Shown here in pieces: positions 45,781 to 54,711 of a DNA stretch of 64,000 nt. Every line of letters begins with the position of its first letter. Position 1 is the stretch's first letter. This DNA is from Cohnella cholangitidis. Its GTDB lineage: Bacteria > Bacillota > Bacilli > Paenibacillales > Paenibacillaceae. The stretch covers positions 6,301,001 through 6,365,000 of the forward strand of contig NZ_CP041969.1 of NCBI RefSeq assembly GCF_014107495.1. Direction: 5' to 3'. A model generated the notes under the pieces. The model searched no databases. It saw nothing but the letters and a program-made list of their open reading frames with translations, and had not been told where the DNA came from. Both the position numbers and the translations under genes were made by a program.

Positions 45781-45915
45781 TTACACGTTATTTATAGCTC
45801 TCGTGAAGCTAACCACGAACGAGATAACAAAGGCAAGTACATTGAGAGCCGTTGCGACGATTCCGCATACCAATCCTGCGATTGCCATACCGCGGCCTCG
45901 CACCTGTACTCGCAA
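45781..45915 (-). pseudogene. DUF4190-type membrane protein fragment
   Basis: Minus frame reads RVQVRGRGMAIAGLVCGIVA then TALNVLAFVISFVV and a short tail to a stop at 45781. GxGMAIAGLVxGIV is the DUF4190 helix motif. The 5' part is replaced exactly by an A-type repeat beginning at 45917. Confidence 0.62.
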
Positions 45916-45916
45916 A

Positions 45917-46032
45917 CGGGAATGGGATCAAGTTATTGTCACCAATCAAGGAGAAGAACTTGATCCCATCAATAGAAAAAGCCGCGATTTACGCGACTTT
46001 TAATGGTGGGACTATGTTTTTGACACCCGACA
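45917..46032 (+). repeat. A-type dispersed repeat, full copy
   Basis: CGGGAATGGGATCAAGTTAT, arm GAAGAACTTGATCCCATC, AAAAAGCCGCGATTTACGCG hairpin, ending TTTTTGACACCCGACA. Truncates the DUF4190 remnant. Confidence 0.85.
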
Positions 46033-46279
46033 CTTGCCCAATTCGGAGCTATGTTAATCAGGTATGTCGAAATCGGCGCGGGTAATCTTTAGCCTCAATC
46101 TCCTACGATCCTTATGCTGTTTTAAAGCCCATCTTAGCGCGTGTCCGCACCTTCCCACCGCCGTCCAAGTATAACCGCGCCTCAACCGCCAGCATGCCGG
46201 CAAATTCCTTGCCATTACCGGTGTAGGATTAGTTTTCAGTTCCGCAATGTGCGAATGGGAAAAAATACGCTAGAAGATC

Positions 46280-47176
46280 CTAAGCCTTCAGCACCTGCTC
46301 CGCCCACAGGCGCATTCGCGCAGCATAAGGCGCCAGCTCGTGCTCGGTCGCCAACTCGTTCAGCAGCGCCGTGACGAGGAAGCGCCTCGGCTCGTCCTTC
46401 CCCCCCTCTTCCCGAAGCAACTCCAGGATCTGCTCCAGCTCCCGCTTTCGCACATTTGGCACGCTCAGCTCGCGGATCGTGGAGGCCGCTTGCTCGAGTA
46501 TCACGGCGCCGCAGCGCTCGATCGATTCCCGCAGCGTCTCCGGCTGCTCGGACTCGAATTCCTTCATCAAGCTGGCCGGAAGCATCGGCTGCGCCTTCCG
46601 GGCGAGCAAGCCCGCAACCAGATCGTCCATCCGGTCGGCGAAGTACGCCGCAAGCGCCGGTATCGATAGAGGTTTAGCGAACGTCTTCATCAAGTGAAGA
46701 TACTCCTTCCCGATCGAATTCAGGATTATGACCGCATCCCAGACGTGGGGCTCGAGCGCCTCCCCATAGCGGCGTTGCAGCACCCCGCGATTGAAGTTGA
46801 GGAGTCTGGCGCGCTTGCGGAAGAGCAGCGGACCAAGTTTGTCGCCAGAGATCGGCGGCTTCTCCTTCAGTGAATTGGCCACGAACAAGCCGTGATTGAA
46901 GAAGTAGTCGAGCTGATGGCGGATCTCCTCGACGAACAATTCGCGCGGTGTCAGCTCCGTACGCTCGCCGATTCGCTCGGATTCCTCCATGATTCGTGCG
47001 AAATGTACCTCCATGATCTCGATGTACAGGTCCTCCTTAGATGGAAAAAACTTGTATAACGAGCCCTTGGCAATACTGCAGTCGTCCGCGATATCCTGGA
47101 TGGAAGTCGCCTCGTAGCCCCTCTCCGCGAACATTCGCTCTGCCGACTCTACGATTTTGTTTTTGAGAATACTCAT
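46280..47176 (-). CDS. TetR/AcrR-family regulator
   Basis: 298 aa. N-terminal TetR HTH: ERMFAERGYEATSIQDIADD CSIAKGSLYKFFPSKEDLY. The large C-terminal ligand domain is GC-rich. Divergent from the MFS pump at 47348, with GACTGATCGGTTTT-type half-sites in the 170-base gap, so it most likely represses the pump. Its C-terminal 30 residues match the remnant at 23030, evidence of a former paralogue. Confidence 0.9.
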   Translation of the reverse strand: MSILKNKIVESAERMFAERGYEATSIQDIADDCSIAKGSLYKFFPSKEDLYIEIMEVHFARIMEESERIGERTELTPRELFVEEIRHQLDYFFNHGLFVANSLKEKPPISGDKLGPLLFRKRARLLNFNRGVLQRRYGEALEPHVWDAVIILNSIGKEYLHLMKTFAKPLSIPALAAYFADRMDDLVAGLLARKAQPMLPASLMKEFESEQPETLRESIERCGAVILEQAASTIRELSVPNVRKRELEQILELLREEGGKDEPRRFLVTALLNELATEHELAPYAARMRLWAEQVLKA

Positions 47177-47347
47177 AGGCCCTCCAGAAAAATAAAGATT
47201 GACAAACGTTGCTTAACGCGATACAAATAGGCCTGTAGACTTTTTTGACTGATCGGTTTTTATTAAAACTGCATAGTCAAAACGTTAACGGAAAATCAGG
47301 ATTCCGTCAAGGTTCAAGTCCGTTATTTCGGAAAGGATGAAATCAAT

Positions 47348-48835
47348 TTGGAAAATTCGCGTTCGGCCTCACCAGACGTCGCTGTACCCTTCTCGCTGCT
47401 CAAGCTACTTCCGCCGCTCCTCGCCGTTATTATCGGCATGTTTATGGTTATCCTTGACACAACTGTCGTCAACGTAGCGATCCCGACGCTGGTCGACGAC
47501 TTCGGTACGACCCTGCATCAACTGCAGTGGGCCGTCACCGGCTATACGCTGGCGCTGTCGGCCGTTATCCCCCTCGCGGGTTGGATGACCGACAAGTTCG
47601 GCTCCAAGCGCATCTTCATCGCGACGATCGTACTGTTCTCGCTCGGCTCCGCGCTCTGCGCGCTCGCGACGAACACGGAACAGCTCGTCCTATTCCGCAT
47701 CATTCAGGGGATCGGCGGCGGAATGGTCGCTCCGATCGGCATGGCACTCGTCTTCCGCATCTCGCCGCCCGAGAAGCGCGGTGTCGTCATGGGAGTTCTC
47801 GGCATCCCGATTCTGCTAGCGCCCGCGCTCGGACCGGTATTGTCGGGTTACTTCGTCGAATATGTATCTTGGCACTGGATTTTTCTGATCAACCTGCCGA
47901 TCGGCATCGCCGCCGTGATCGTCGCATGGCGCTACCTGCCCGTATTCGAACGAGGCAAACCGCCGGCGATCGACATTCTTGGGATGATCCTCGGCCCTGT
48001 CGCTTTCGCCATGTTAGCGTTCGGCGTTAGCGAGGGCGGCACGGACTGGGGCTCCTCCCGGACGTTGACCGGCCTGATCGTTGGCGGCATCGCACTGCTG
48101 CTGTTCATCTTCGTCGAGTTGAGGCACCGTCAGCCGCTGCTGGAGCTGCGCGTTTTCCGCACCTTCGCGTTCACGCAGGGCATCATCTTGTCCTGGATTC
48201 TGTATGCGGCGCTGTTCGGTTCCATCATTCTCTTCCCGCTCATGCTGCAGCAAGTCAAGGGCTACACACCGCTTGAGACCGGCCTCGTCCTGCTGCCGCA
48301 GGCGCTGGGCTCCATGCTTTGCATGCCGATCGGCGGCCGTCTGTTCGACCGTATCGGTGCGAGACCGATCGTGATCACCGGTACGTTGTTCATCTCTTCA
48401 GCGCTGCTAATCATGTCGCAGATCACGCTCGACCGTCCGCTGTATGTCATCATGCTGAACCTGTTCCTGCTCGGCTGCGGAATGGGGCTGTCGATGATGA
48501 CGATGAACACCTATATCCTCAATACAGCGCCCAAGGATCTGGTCGGCCGCGTCACCCCGCTCACTAACTCGGCCCAGCAGGTCATCGTCTCTTTCGCGGT
48601 AGCCGGTCTAACTGGCTATCTGTCCACGCACAGCGATAAAGTCATGACAGCCTACAAAGGCCCAAACCCGCTCGAAGCAGCTGTCGGCGCGTTCGGCGAC
48701 ACCTTCCTGCTGACCTCGGGCTTCGCGATCGCCGGCTTCGTGCTCAGCCTGTTCATCCGCCGCGTCAAACCGGTCGCGCAAAAAAGCGGATCCGGCGAAG
48801 TGCGGGCGGAGGAGAGTATGCTGGCCGGTCACTGA
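47348..48835 (+). CDS. DHA2-family (EmrB/QacA) drug:H+ antiporter
   Basis: MFS pump with 14 predicted helices. Motif D1 region LDTTVVNVAIPTLVDDF, motif A GWMTDKFGSKRIF, motif C-like GIPILLAPALGPVLSGYFV and a second motif A GGRLFDRIGARP. TTG start behind GGAAAGGATG. 495 aa. Efflux of drugs is inferred; the substrate cannot be told. Controlled by the divergent TetR gene. Confidence 0.92.
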   Translation: MENSRSASPDVAVPFSLLKLLPPLLAVIIGMFMVILDTTVVNVAIPTLVDDFGTTLHQLQWAVTGYTLALSAVIPLAGWMTDKFGSKRIFIATIVLFSLGSALCALATNTEQLVLFRIIQGIGGGMVAPIGMALVFRISPPEKRGVVMGVLGIPILLAPALGPVLSGYFVEYVSWHWIFLINLPIGIAAVIVAWRYLPVFERGKPPAIDILGMILGPVAFAMLAFGVSEGGTDWGSSRTLTGLIVGGIALLLFIFVELRHRQPLLELRVFRTFAFTQGIILSWILYAALFGSIILFPLMLQQVKGYTPLETGLVLLPQALGSMLCMPIGGRLFDRIGARPIVITGTLFISSALLIMSQITLDRPLYVIMLNLFLLGCGMGLSMMTMNTYILNTAPKDLVGRVTPLTNSAQQVIVSFAVAGLTGYLSTHSDKVMTAYKGPNPLEAAVGAFGDTFLLTSGFAIAGFVLSLFIRRVKPVAQKSGSGEVRAEESMLAGH

Positions 48836-48857
48836 TTCTGCCCGATAGTTTAATAAA

Positions 48858-48889
48858 AACCGCAGCCGATCTCTTGGTCGGCTGCGGTT
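48858..48889 (+). terminator. Terminator after the MFS gene
   Basis: AACCGCAGCCGA / TCGGCTGCGGTT hairpin directly downstream of the stop. Confidence 0.82.
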
Positions 48890-48920
48890 GCGTCTTAATG
48901 AGTTCACTATTATCATCCGC

Positions 48921-48952
48921 CGGGAATGGGATCAAGTTCTTGGCTTCCGACA
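48921..48952 (+). repeat. Collapsed A-type repeat
   Basis: CGGGAATGGGATCAAGTTCT then TGGCTTCCGACA. The two ends of the family joined at the repeated GTTCTTG, with the hairpin core missing, as expected for recombination between the internal direct repeats. Confidence 0.72.
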
Positions 48953-48990
48953 AAAATGAATCAGGGATTCTTACATGACGTATTCAAGCA

Positions 48991-51585
48991 TTATAATATT
49001 TCAATGTACCCTTCCGTCCCATTTACGCGAATTCGTTGCCCATTTTTGATTAGTGCGGTCGCATTTACCACCCCAACAACTGCCGGCAAGCCGTATTCAC
49101 GCGCGATAACTGCTCCATGGGTCATCAGTCCGCCAACTTCGGTGACTAGACCTTTTATAGATACAAATAAGGGTGTCCAGCCAGGGTCGGTAAAAGCGGT
49201 GACTAATATATCTCCGTCTTCCAGATCGGCGTTTTCCATGTCTAAAATGACCCGAGCTCTTCCTTCTATCGCTCCGGAAGAAACAGGTAAACCTACGATC
49301 GCGTTAGGCGGCATATTTTCTCGATTATACTTACCCTCAATGATTTCGCCATCAGACGTGATGACACGCGGGGGAGTTAGTTTTTCGAAAAATTCGTAAT
49401 CCTCTTTTCGCTTGTTGATGATTTGATCCTCAAGTTTATTCATGCGTACGACTTCGTGAAGTTCTTCAAAAGCGAGATAGTACATATCTTCTTTGTCTTG
49501 GAGGACCCCAGCTTGAACGAGTCGTTCGGCTTCTTTCAGTAGAGCCTGCTTATAAACGAAATAGCGACTGACGATGCCGTATTTCGGATATTCCCGGTAG
49601 CCGATGAAATTTCGGATGAGATCGATCATTCGTTTTGTTTCTTTGGCTTTTTGTTCCCCATCCGGTAATTGTTTCAATCGATCTAGTAACTCTTGTTCTT
49701 TTTCCAAGGCTTCCCGGCGTCCTTGCTCAAATTTTCGTTTTCCGGCATTAGGCTCAAAGTTCTTGATGTTGCCAAGAATCATGGGGACAAGCGTAATTGG
49801 TTTTTCACTCCAACGGGTTTTCGTAATATCGATTTCTCCGGGACAGCGCATTCCGTATTTGCTGAGGTAATCATAGATGGCGTCTTGGGCCTTACTTCCC
49901 CCCTCAAACTGAACCAGATCAACCAAAAAGTTATCTTCTTTTGCATGCTGCAAATAATCAATTACTTCCGGATAAGGGCGAATGACATCCGCGACATCCA
50001 ATAGCGCGAGTCCCATTTCCGAAGTAATATTGTGGGGTACAGATTGAGAAAGAATATCTGCCGCGTTTTTTTCGCCTAGCCACTCGTTCATTTTTTCATT
50101 GATCCATGATGAAGCGTTCATAGCAGCCATAAACACAGCCGAACTTTGCGGGTCAAATAAGATCTTCTTTAATTGCTGGATATCTTCCAAAATAAAATCA
50201 AATAAATCCAATCCCGATTTTGTTTGGATGTTCTGTTTTAACTCCTCTATCGATGCTTGACTTCGCTCAATGAAACGAGAAACGATTGTCGGATCGTCCT
50301 CGAATTGCGCTGGTAAATCTGTATGAATTCTGCCCGGAATCGGTGTTGTTTGATCATTGGGTAACAATTTTATAAAATCCCGCTCTATTAGGGTCTTGAG
50401 TGCTCCTTTAATGAGCGGATCGGATCCCACGGTATTTAATAAAGTTTCCCGGCCGGCAGATGTAGTCAGCCTAGATGCAACATCAACGAACAACCTCCCA
50501 CCGGCTTTACGCATAGGTGCAGGAGTAATCATCAAATAAAAAGACAATCCCAATGGTCTTATGGGATCTGTCATCATTTGTTGGTGACCAACGGATAGAT
50601 AGACGTGTTTTGCTTGATCATTTGCTTCGGGGATCGGGTATAAAGTAGTGATCGGCCGACTCTGGACAATATAAAATGTTTCTTCAGCCAAACACCATTC
50701 GATATCTTGCGGGCAGCCAAAATAAGCTTCGATCCGTCTTCCTATGCGTGCCAGTTGTAAAATTTGTTGCTCAGTGAGCGTTTGAGACATCTGCAGGTCA
50801 GGATCGATCTTCTTTGTCTCCGTTCCGCCTTCTTTCCTTCCATAGATAGCGAATTTTTTGGATGAGATCCTCTTCTCGACGATTTCCTCTTCCTTCACTT
50901 GATAACAATCGGCAGAAACCAAGCCTGATACCAGGGCTTCTCCCAGTCCAAAACCGGCATCGATGGAGAGCAATTTTCGGTTAGAAGTAACGGGATCGGC
51001 GGTAAATAAAATCCCTGAAGCCTGAGGGAAAACCATCTTTTGAACAATAACGGATAAATAAACTTGCCCGTGATCGAATCCATTCTGCATACGGTAGATG
51101 ACCGCGCGCTCCGTGAACAGGGAAGCCCAACATTTGCTGATATGCTGCAAGATCGCGTCTTTCCCGATAATATTTAAGTAGGTATCATGTTGACCGGCAA
51201 AAGAGGCATGCGGCAAATCTTCGGCTGTCGCGCTAGAACGCACTGCATAAGCATTTTCCTCGCCATATTGGGAAAGATAGCGAGCGACTGCTTTCACAAC
51301 ATCGGTAGGGATATCTACTTCCGTAAGGGTTTGTCGAACCTTTCTGCTGATTTCACCAATTTGAACTCGATCCTCTAGGTCAAGCAGAGTTAGTCGACCC
51401 AACAAATCATTATACGTTTCGTTTTGTTCGATGGCTTTTTGGTACCCTAATGTGGTAACACAAAATCCTTCCGGTACTTGTATCCCTTGAATTTTTGATA
51501 AATCCCCTAAATTCAACCCTTTTCCGCCAACGAGCCAAAGCTGCGTTTTTTCCAATTCCTGAAAATCGATAACCAAAGTACTCAT
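48991..51585 (-). CDS. rph: Rifampin phosphotransferase (RPH)
   Basis: Dikinase-type enzyme that phosphorylates rifampin at the C21 hydroxyl using ATP. N-terminal ATP-grasp: GGKGLNLGDLS, YAVRSSATAEDLPHASFAGQ, DIEWCLAEETFYIVQSRPIT. C-terminal swivelling His domain: VTEVGGLMTHGAVIAREYGL then PAVVGV, the catalytic His about 35 residues from the end. 864 aa, close to characterised RPH proteins; PEP synthase is the alternative, but the length and MTHG motif favour RPH. ATG start behind GAGGAGCG. Single gene. Confidence 0.88.
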   Translation of the reverse strand: MSTLVIDFQELEKTQLWLVGGKGLNLGDLSKIQGIQVPEGFCVTTLGYQKAIEQNETYNDLLGRLTLLDLEDRVQIGEISRKVRQTLTEVDIPTDVVKAVARYLSQYGEENAYAVRSSATAEDLPHASFAGQHDTYLNIIGKDAILQHISKCWASLFTERAVIYRMQNGFDHGQVYLSVIVQKMVFPQASGILFTADPVTSNRKLLSIDAGFGLGEALVSGLVSADCYQVKEEEIVEKRISSKKFAIYGRKEGGTETKKIDPDLQMSQTLTEQQILQLARIGRRIEAYFGCPQDIEWCLAEETFYIVQSRPITTLYPIPEANDQAKHVYLSVGHQQMMTDPIRPLGLSFYLMITPAPMRKAGGRLFVDVASRLTTSAGRETLLNTVGSDPLIKGALKTLIERDFIKLLPNDQTTPIPGRIHTDLPAQFEDDPTIVSRFIERSQASIEELKQNIQTKSGLDLFDFILEDIQQLKKILFDPQSSAVFMAAMNASSWINEKMNEWLGEKNAADILSQSVPHNITSEMGLALLDVADVIRPYPEVIDYLQHAKEDNFLVDLVQFEGGSKAQDAIYDYLSKYGMRCPGEIDITKTRWSEKPITLVPMILGNIKNFEPNAGKRKFEQGRREALEKEQELLDRLKQLPDGEQKAKETKRMIDLIRNFIGYREYPKYGIVSRYFVYKQALLKEAERLVQAGVLQDKEDMYYLAFEELHEVVRMNKLEDQIINKRKEDYEFFEKLTPPRVITSDGEIIEGKYNRENMPPNAIVGLPVSSGAIEGRARVILDMENADLEDGDILVTAFTDPGWTPLFVSIKGLVTEVGGLMTHGAVIAREYGLPAVVGVVNATALIKNGQRIRVNGTEGYIEIL

Positions 51586-51740
51586 CCAACATCGCTCCTC
51601 ACTATTAAATTGAGAAAAACAATTGACAAGAGCTCACCGGAGTGGTACGATAAGAGTGTAAGATAGGATAATTTTGTGCATTTGTCTTAATTTAATTGGA
51701 ATCTGATTATAACATCATGTCTGTTTAAGTGCAATATATA

Positions 51741-51769
51741 AAGAACCTGGACAGCCGTTCTAGGTTCTT
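51741..51769. terminator. Bidirectional hairpin
   Basis: AAGAACCT / AGGTTCTT with flanking T- and A-runs, in the 271-base gap between rph and dinB-like genes. That gap otherwise holds only rph promoter sequence. Confidence 0.7.
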
Positions 51770-51802
51770 TTTTTGTTTTCTACTAACACGTTACAAAAAA
51801 AA

Positions 51803-51823
51803 AGACGCCAATAATCAGCGTCT
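51803..51823 (-). terminator. Terminator after the DinB-like gene
   Basis: AGACGC / GCGTCT stem followed by nine T on minus. Confidence 0.78.
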
Positions 51824-51856
51824 ACTTGTACTGAATATGTTCTACAGAATTAAAAC

Positions 51857-52339
51857 CTAATCCCAGACTTTTGGGCGTTCTATTCCCGCTATCCTCAGGT
51901 AATCCAACAATTGACCAGTGTGAACAGATTCGTGGTATGCAATCCTCATTAACATATCTCCTAATGTCCGAACGTATCCCACATCGCTTCGATCAATCCG
52001 TACAGTTGACAAGTCATCTTGAGAGAACGATCTAACAGTATTTATGAATTGATTTCTATAAGTTTCGGCGAAGGCCAACTCAACTTCCACCGAAGAAAAT
52101 AAACGATTATCAAAAGGAGAATCATAGGAAGGTAAACTTCCCTTGTTAATCAAAGCCAGATGATAATAATGTTCACTATCCAAGACATGACGTATCATTT
52201 CTTTAATGGTCATGGCTTTATTATCGGGTTGCCAATCCAAACGGTCTTCAGGAATTCCACTCCACACCTTTATACTTCTACGGCGAATTTCTTCAAAATT
52301 CAATATAATGATCTCTATAGCATTCACTGTCAATATCAT
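51857..52339 (-). CDS. DinB-family protein
   Basis: Four-helix-bundle metalloprotein, 160 aa. The three metal-ligand positions are visible: His in MIRHVLDSEHYYHLAL and the YHESVHTGQLLDYLR pair. Family members include thiol-dependent transferases and damage-induced proteins; the reaction here is unknown. Start at 52339 (MILTVNAIEI) with AAGTGAG near the ATG; a later start would cut helix 1. Confidence 0.8.
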   Translation of the reverse strand: MILTVNAIEIIILNFEEIRRRSIKVWSGIPEDRLDWQPDNKAMTIKEMIRHVLDSEHYYHLALINKGSLPSYDSPFDNRLFSSVEVELAFAETYRNQFINTVRSFSQDDLSTVRIDRSDVGYVRTLGDMLMRIAYHESVHTGQLLDYLRIAGIERPKVWD

Positions 52340-52451
52340 CTCACTTATTAAAGGGATTGTTCTTACTATGAAGTTTAAGGCTCAAGATAATCAAAATCAA
52401 CTCACGGAAAACATTTCCTCATCTCATCTGCTACTTGATCCCATTTCCGAT

Positions 52452-52616
52452 CTATATGTAAATCGGGAACTCCAGACGAAACTTATAATGCCCTTGGTCG
52501 TGGATAAGCGTGAGATCGCCGCCATGCAATCGGGCAAATACTTTGAGAAATGGCAAGTCCTAGCCCGGTGCCCGATCCAAGCGGAGCGTTGTCCGAGGCG
52601 CGACCGTAACGCGCAC
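52452..52616 (-). pseudogene. C-terminal remnant of a sensor histidine kinase
   Basis: Minus frame reads RASDNAPLGSGTGLGLAISQ SI, the G2 box of a kinase. After removing one T (ATTTGCC to ATTGCC) it continues ARLHGGDLTLIHDQGHYKFR then LEFPIYI stop. Only the last 50 residues or so exist, immediately after the stop of the YafY-type gene. Confidence 0.72.
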
Positions 52617-52619
52617 CAT

Positions 52620-53567
52620 TTACCGATATTGCTCCATTAGTTTGTCCAGCATTTCTCTCATAATATGGATCAACTCGGTTGGCGCTTTTACCTTTGCATC
52701 CGTACCCAATCCAATAAAAAATTGGCCGAAAAATGGAAGGCTGCTCGCGGGGACTTGATGGCCCAGCCATCCTGTGCCGTCTTCTCGAACATGAATTTGC
52801 ATCTTGTGCGCCGGCCACATTTCGGACTCGAATCTCTGCACCCCTGTTGCAGTAAGCTCTACATAAAGTTCAATTGCCGGACTTTCCTCTTCAAGATAAG
52901 ACTCCCAGTTTCCTGTATGCACTTGCGTCAAATCGACCGCTTTCTGTTCGGACAGTTCAACGGATCTAACCCGGTCACAGCGAAACAAGCGGATATCGCG
53001 GCGGTGAAAGCAATAGGCCGGGCAATACCAGAACCCGTTGCTGGCATAAATTCCGATCGGCTGGACGTCTCTTGTTCGCTTATGCTGTTTCGATTCGTAC
53101 TCCATGCGCACTACTTTTTGATCGATCGCAGCATCCAGCAACATGCTCAAATAAGGCGTGCTTGCATGTCTCATCGGCGTAACCAGATCAAATCGTTCCC
53201 GCATCCGGTCGATTCGGTCCCGAATATCTTCCGACATATAAGAGTAAAATTTCCGCAACACGGAATCTGTTTCCGCCACAAACGGAAGATACGCGTAGTG
53301 CCTCAATGCATGGCTGGCAAAAAATACGGCAAGCGCTTCGCCTTCCGTAAAAGCAACCGGGGGCAGCATTCTCTCGTTTAGCATTTTATATCCCCCATGC
53401 TGACCGACCTCCGAATAAAAAGGAACCCCCAGCGCGCTCAACTCCTGCATATCCCGCATAATCGTCCGCGTGGAAACTCCAAATTCACTGGCAAGCTCTT
53501 TGGCGTTGAAAGACTTCTTTTTGTTGATGGCCATCATAATCTCGATCAGTCTTTTGGACTTTGCCAT
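52620..53567 (-). CDS. HTH/WYL-domain regulator (YafY family)
   Basis: 315 aa. HTH KELASEFGVSTRTIMRDMQE LSALGVPF, then a WYL domain (about 140-215, with PIGIYASNGFWYCPAYCFHR) and a WCX end. Start set at 53567 (MAKSKRLIE), behind AAAGGAG; an upstream in-frame start overlaps the divergent promoter. Probably controls the divergent VOC gene at 53681. Same family as the regulator at 23615, also beside a VOC gene. Confidence 0.88.
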   Translation of the reverse strand: MAKSKRLIEIMMAINKKKSFNAKELASEFGVSTRTIMRDMQELSALGVPFYSEVGQHGGYKMLNERMLPPVAFTEGEALAVFFASHALRHYAYLPFVAETDSVLRKFYSYMSEDIRDRIDRMRERFDLVTPMRHASTPYLSMLLDAAIDQKVVRMEYESKQHKRTRDVQPIGIYASNGFWYCPAYCFHRRDIRLFRCDRVRSVELSEQKAVDLTQVHTGNWESYLEEESPAIELYVELTATGVQRFESEMWPAHKMQIHVREDGTGWLGHQVPASSLPFFGQFFIGLGTDAKVKAPTELIHIMREMLDKLMEQYR

Positions 53568-53680
53568 TATAAACTCCTTTTCATGTATTACGACAAGAAT
53601 TGTCACTATTGTACGATACGATGCTAATGAAGTCCAAAACAATAAAAATTGGACAATTAAAATTAAAGGGAGATGTTTAA

Positions 53681-54112
53681 ATGTCAATGCGCACAACGCC
53701 GTTTATTATGCTGGATGGACAAGCTGCGGAAGCGATTGAGTTTTACCGGGAAGCTTTGAACTCGAAATTGCTGTACAAAACTACGTACGGGGAAGGCAAG
53801 GATGCCGATGGTTTGCCTGAAGAAGCGAAAACCCGCATTGCCCATGCCGTGTTGCAAACCGGAGAAAACGATATGATGGTCGCCGACCTCTTTCCGGGGC
53901 AACCTTATGTTGTCGGAGATCAGGTGAATATTTGCATTACGGCGACGCAACAAAGCGATATTGAAGAAATGTTCAATAGATTGAGCGAAAAAGGGCAAGT
54001 GGTGTTCCCGTTGCAAGAAACTGATTTCAGTCCCTGCTTCGGAATAGTGAAAGATCGATTTAACATTACGTTCCAATTGTTCATGAATGATACAACTAGC
54101 AGTTGGAGCTGA
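53681..54112 (+). CDS. PhnB-like VOC protein
   Basis: 143 aa, glyoxalase fold of the PhnB/YdeO group: PFIMLDGQAAEAIEFYREAL, then GENDMMVADLFPGQPYVVGD and a closing FGIVKDRFNITFQLF. RBS AAAGGGAGATG. Function unknown; usually paired with WYL or ArsR regulators. Ends at the bidirectional terminator 54169-54201. Confidence 0.85.
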   Translation: MSMRTTPFIMLDGQAAEAIEFYREALNSKLLYKTTYGEGKDADGLPEEAKTRIAHAVLQTGENDMMVADLFPGQPYVVGDQVNICITATQQSDIEEMFNRLSEKGQVVFPLQETDFSPCFGIVKDRFNITFQLFMNDTTSSWS

Positions 54113-54168
54113 ATATAAAAGGCCTTGTCCGGCGGCAGTCTGTAACAGAAAATGATCAACCTTTTGCA

Positions 54169-54201
54169 GAGAGACCATTCCTAAGCTAGGAATGGTCTCT
54201 C
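54169..54201. terminator. Bidirectional terminator
   Basis: GAGAGACCATTCCTAGC-type perfect palindrome (GAGAGACCATTCCTA / TAGGAATGGTCTCTC with a short loop) between convergent genes. Confidence 0.75.
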
Positions 54202-54271
54202 ACGATTTAATAGCAGCCCCTACTGTTGACAAAACGACCAAAAGGGCTCAACTTTTGTCCGGTAAAATTCA

Positions 54272-54706
54272 CTAATCGAGCCTTTGCAGCGATTCGAATA
54301 AACGTCTTAAATGATTAGATAAGCCGCTTTTTTCCGCCAGAGTCCAATCAGCCAAAGCTTCACGCATTTTGCGCTCACGGGCGAGGCTAATCATTTCGTT
54401 GATTTCCTCCCCGTAATTCGTCAACTCAGACACACGAATCCGAGAATCCGAACTTGATGGATAAGTATGAACCAGCCCGGTGGTCTCTAACTTATCGATT
54501 TGCCGACTAACGCTCGAATAGTTTTTCCCCATCATGGCAGCCAAATCACCGACGCTTGTCGGTTGGAGATGCGCGATGCCAACGAAGACGCGAAAAGTAG
54601 CTGCATCCAGATTTACGCCAGCAGCTGCAATCATTTTCTTATCACGGTCTGGCCGATTGATAATGGAAACTAAATCAATCAGCGTTCTAAAAATCTCGTT
54701 TTCCAT
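54272..54706 (-). CDS. MarR-family regulator
   Basis: 144 aa. Winged helix LQPTSVGDLAAMMGKNYSSV SRQIDKLETTGLVHTY, with flanking helices for dimerisation. Start at 54706 (MENEIFRTL) behind AAGGGTGA; it begins six bases after the oxidoreductase stop, so the two form one operon. Likely ligand-responsive repressor acting on the twin palindromes at 55701-55751. Confidence 0.88.
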   Translation of the reverse strand: MENEIFRTLIDLVSIINRPDRDKKMIAAAGVNLDAATFRVFVGIAHLQPTSVGDLAAMMGKNYSSVSRQIDKLETTGLVHTYPSSSDSRIRVSELTNYGEEINEMISLARERKMREALADWTLAEKSGLSNHLRRLFESLQRLD

Positions 54707-54711
54707 TTTTT

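Noticed and set aside
48991..51585. Phosphoenolpyruvate synthase
   Set aside because: Length, domain order and the C-terminal GGLMTHGAVIAREYGL motif fit rifampin phosphotransferase better.
52206..52640. Plus-strand frame of 144 codons
   Set aside because: Antisense to the DinB-like gene and the kinase remnant; no domain.
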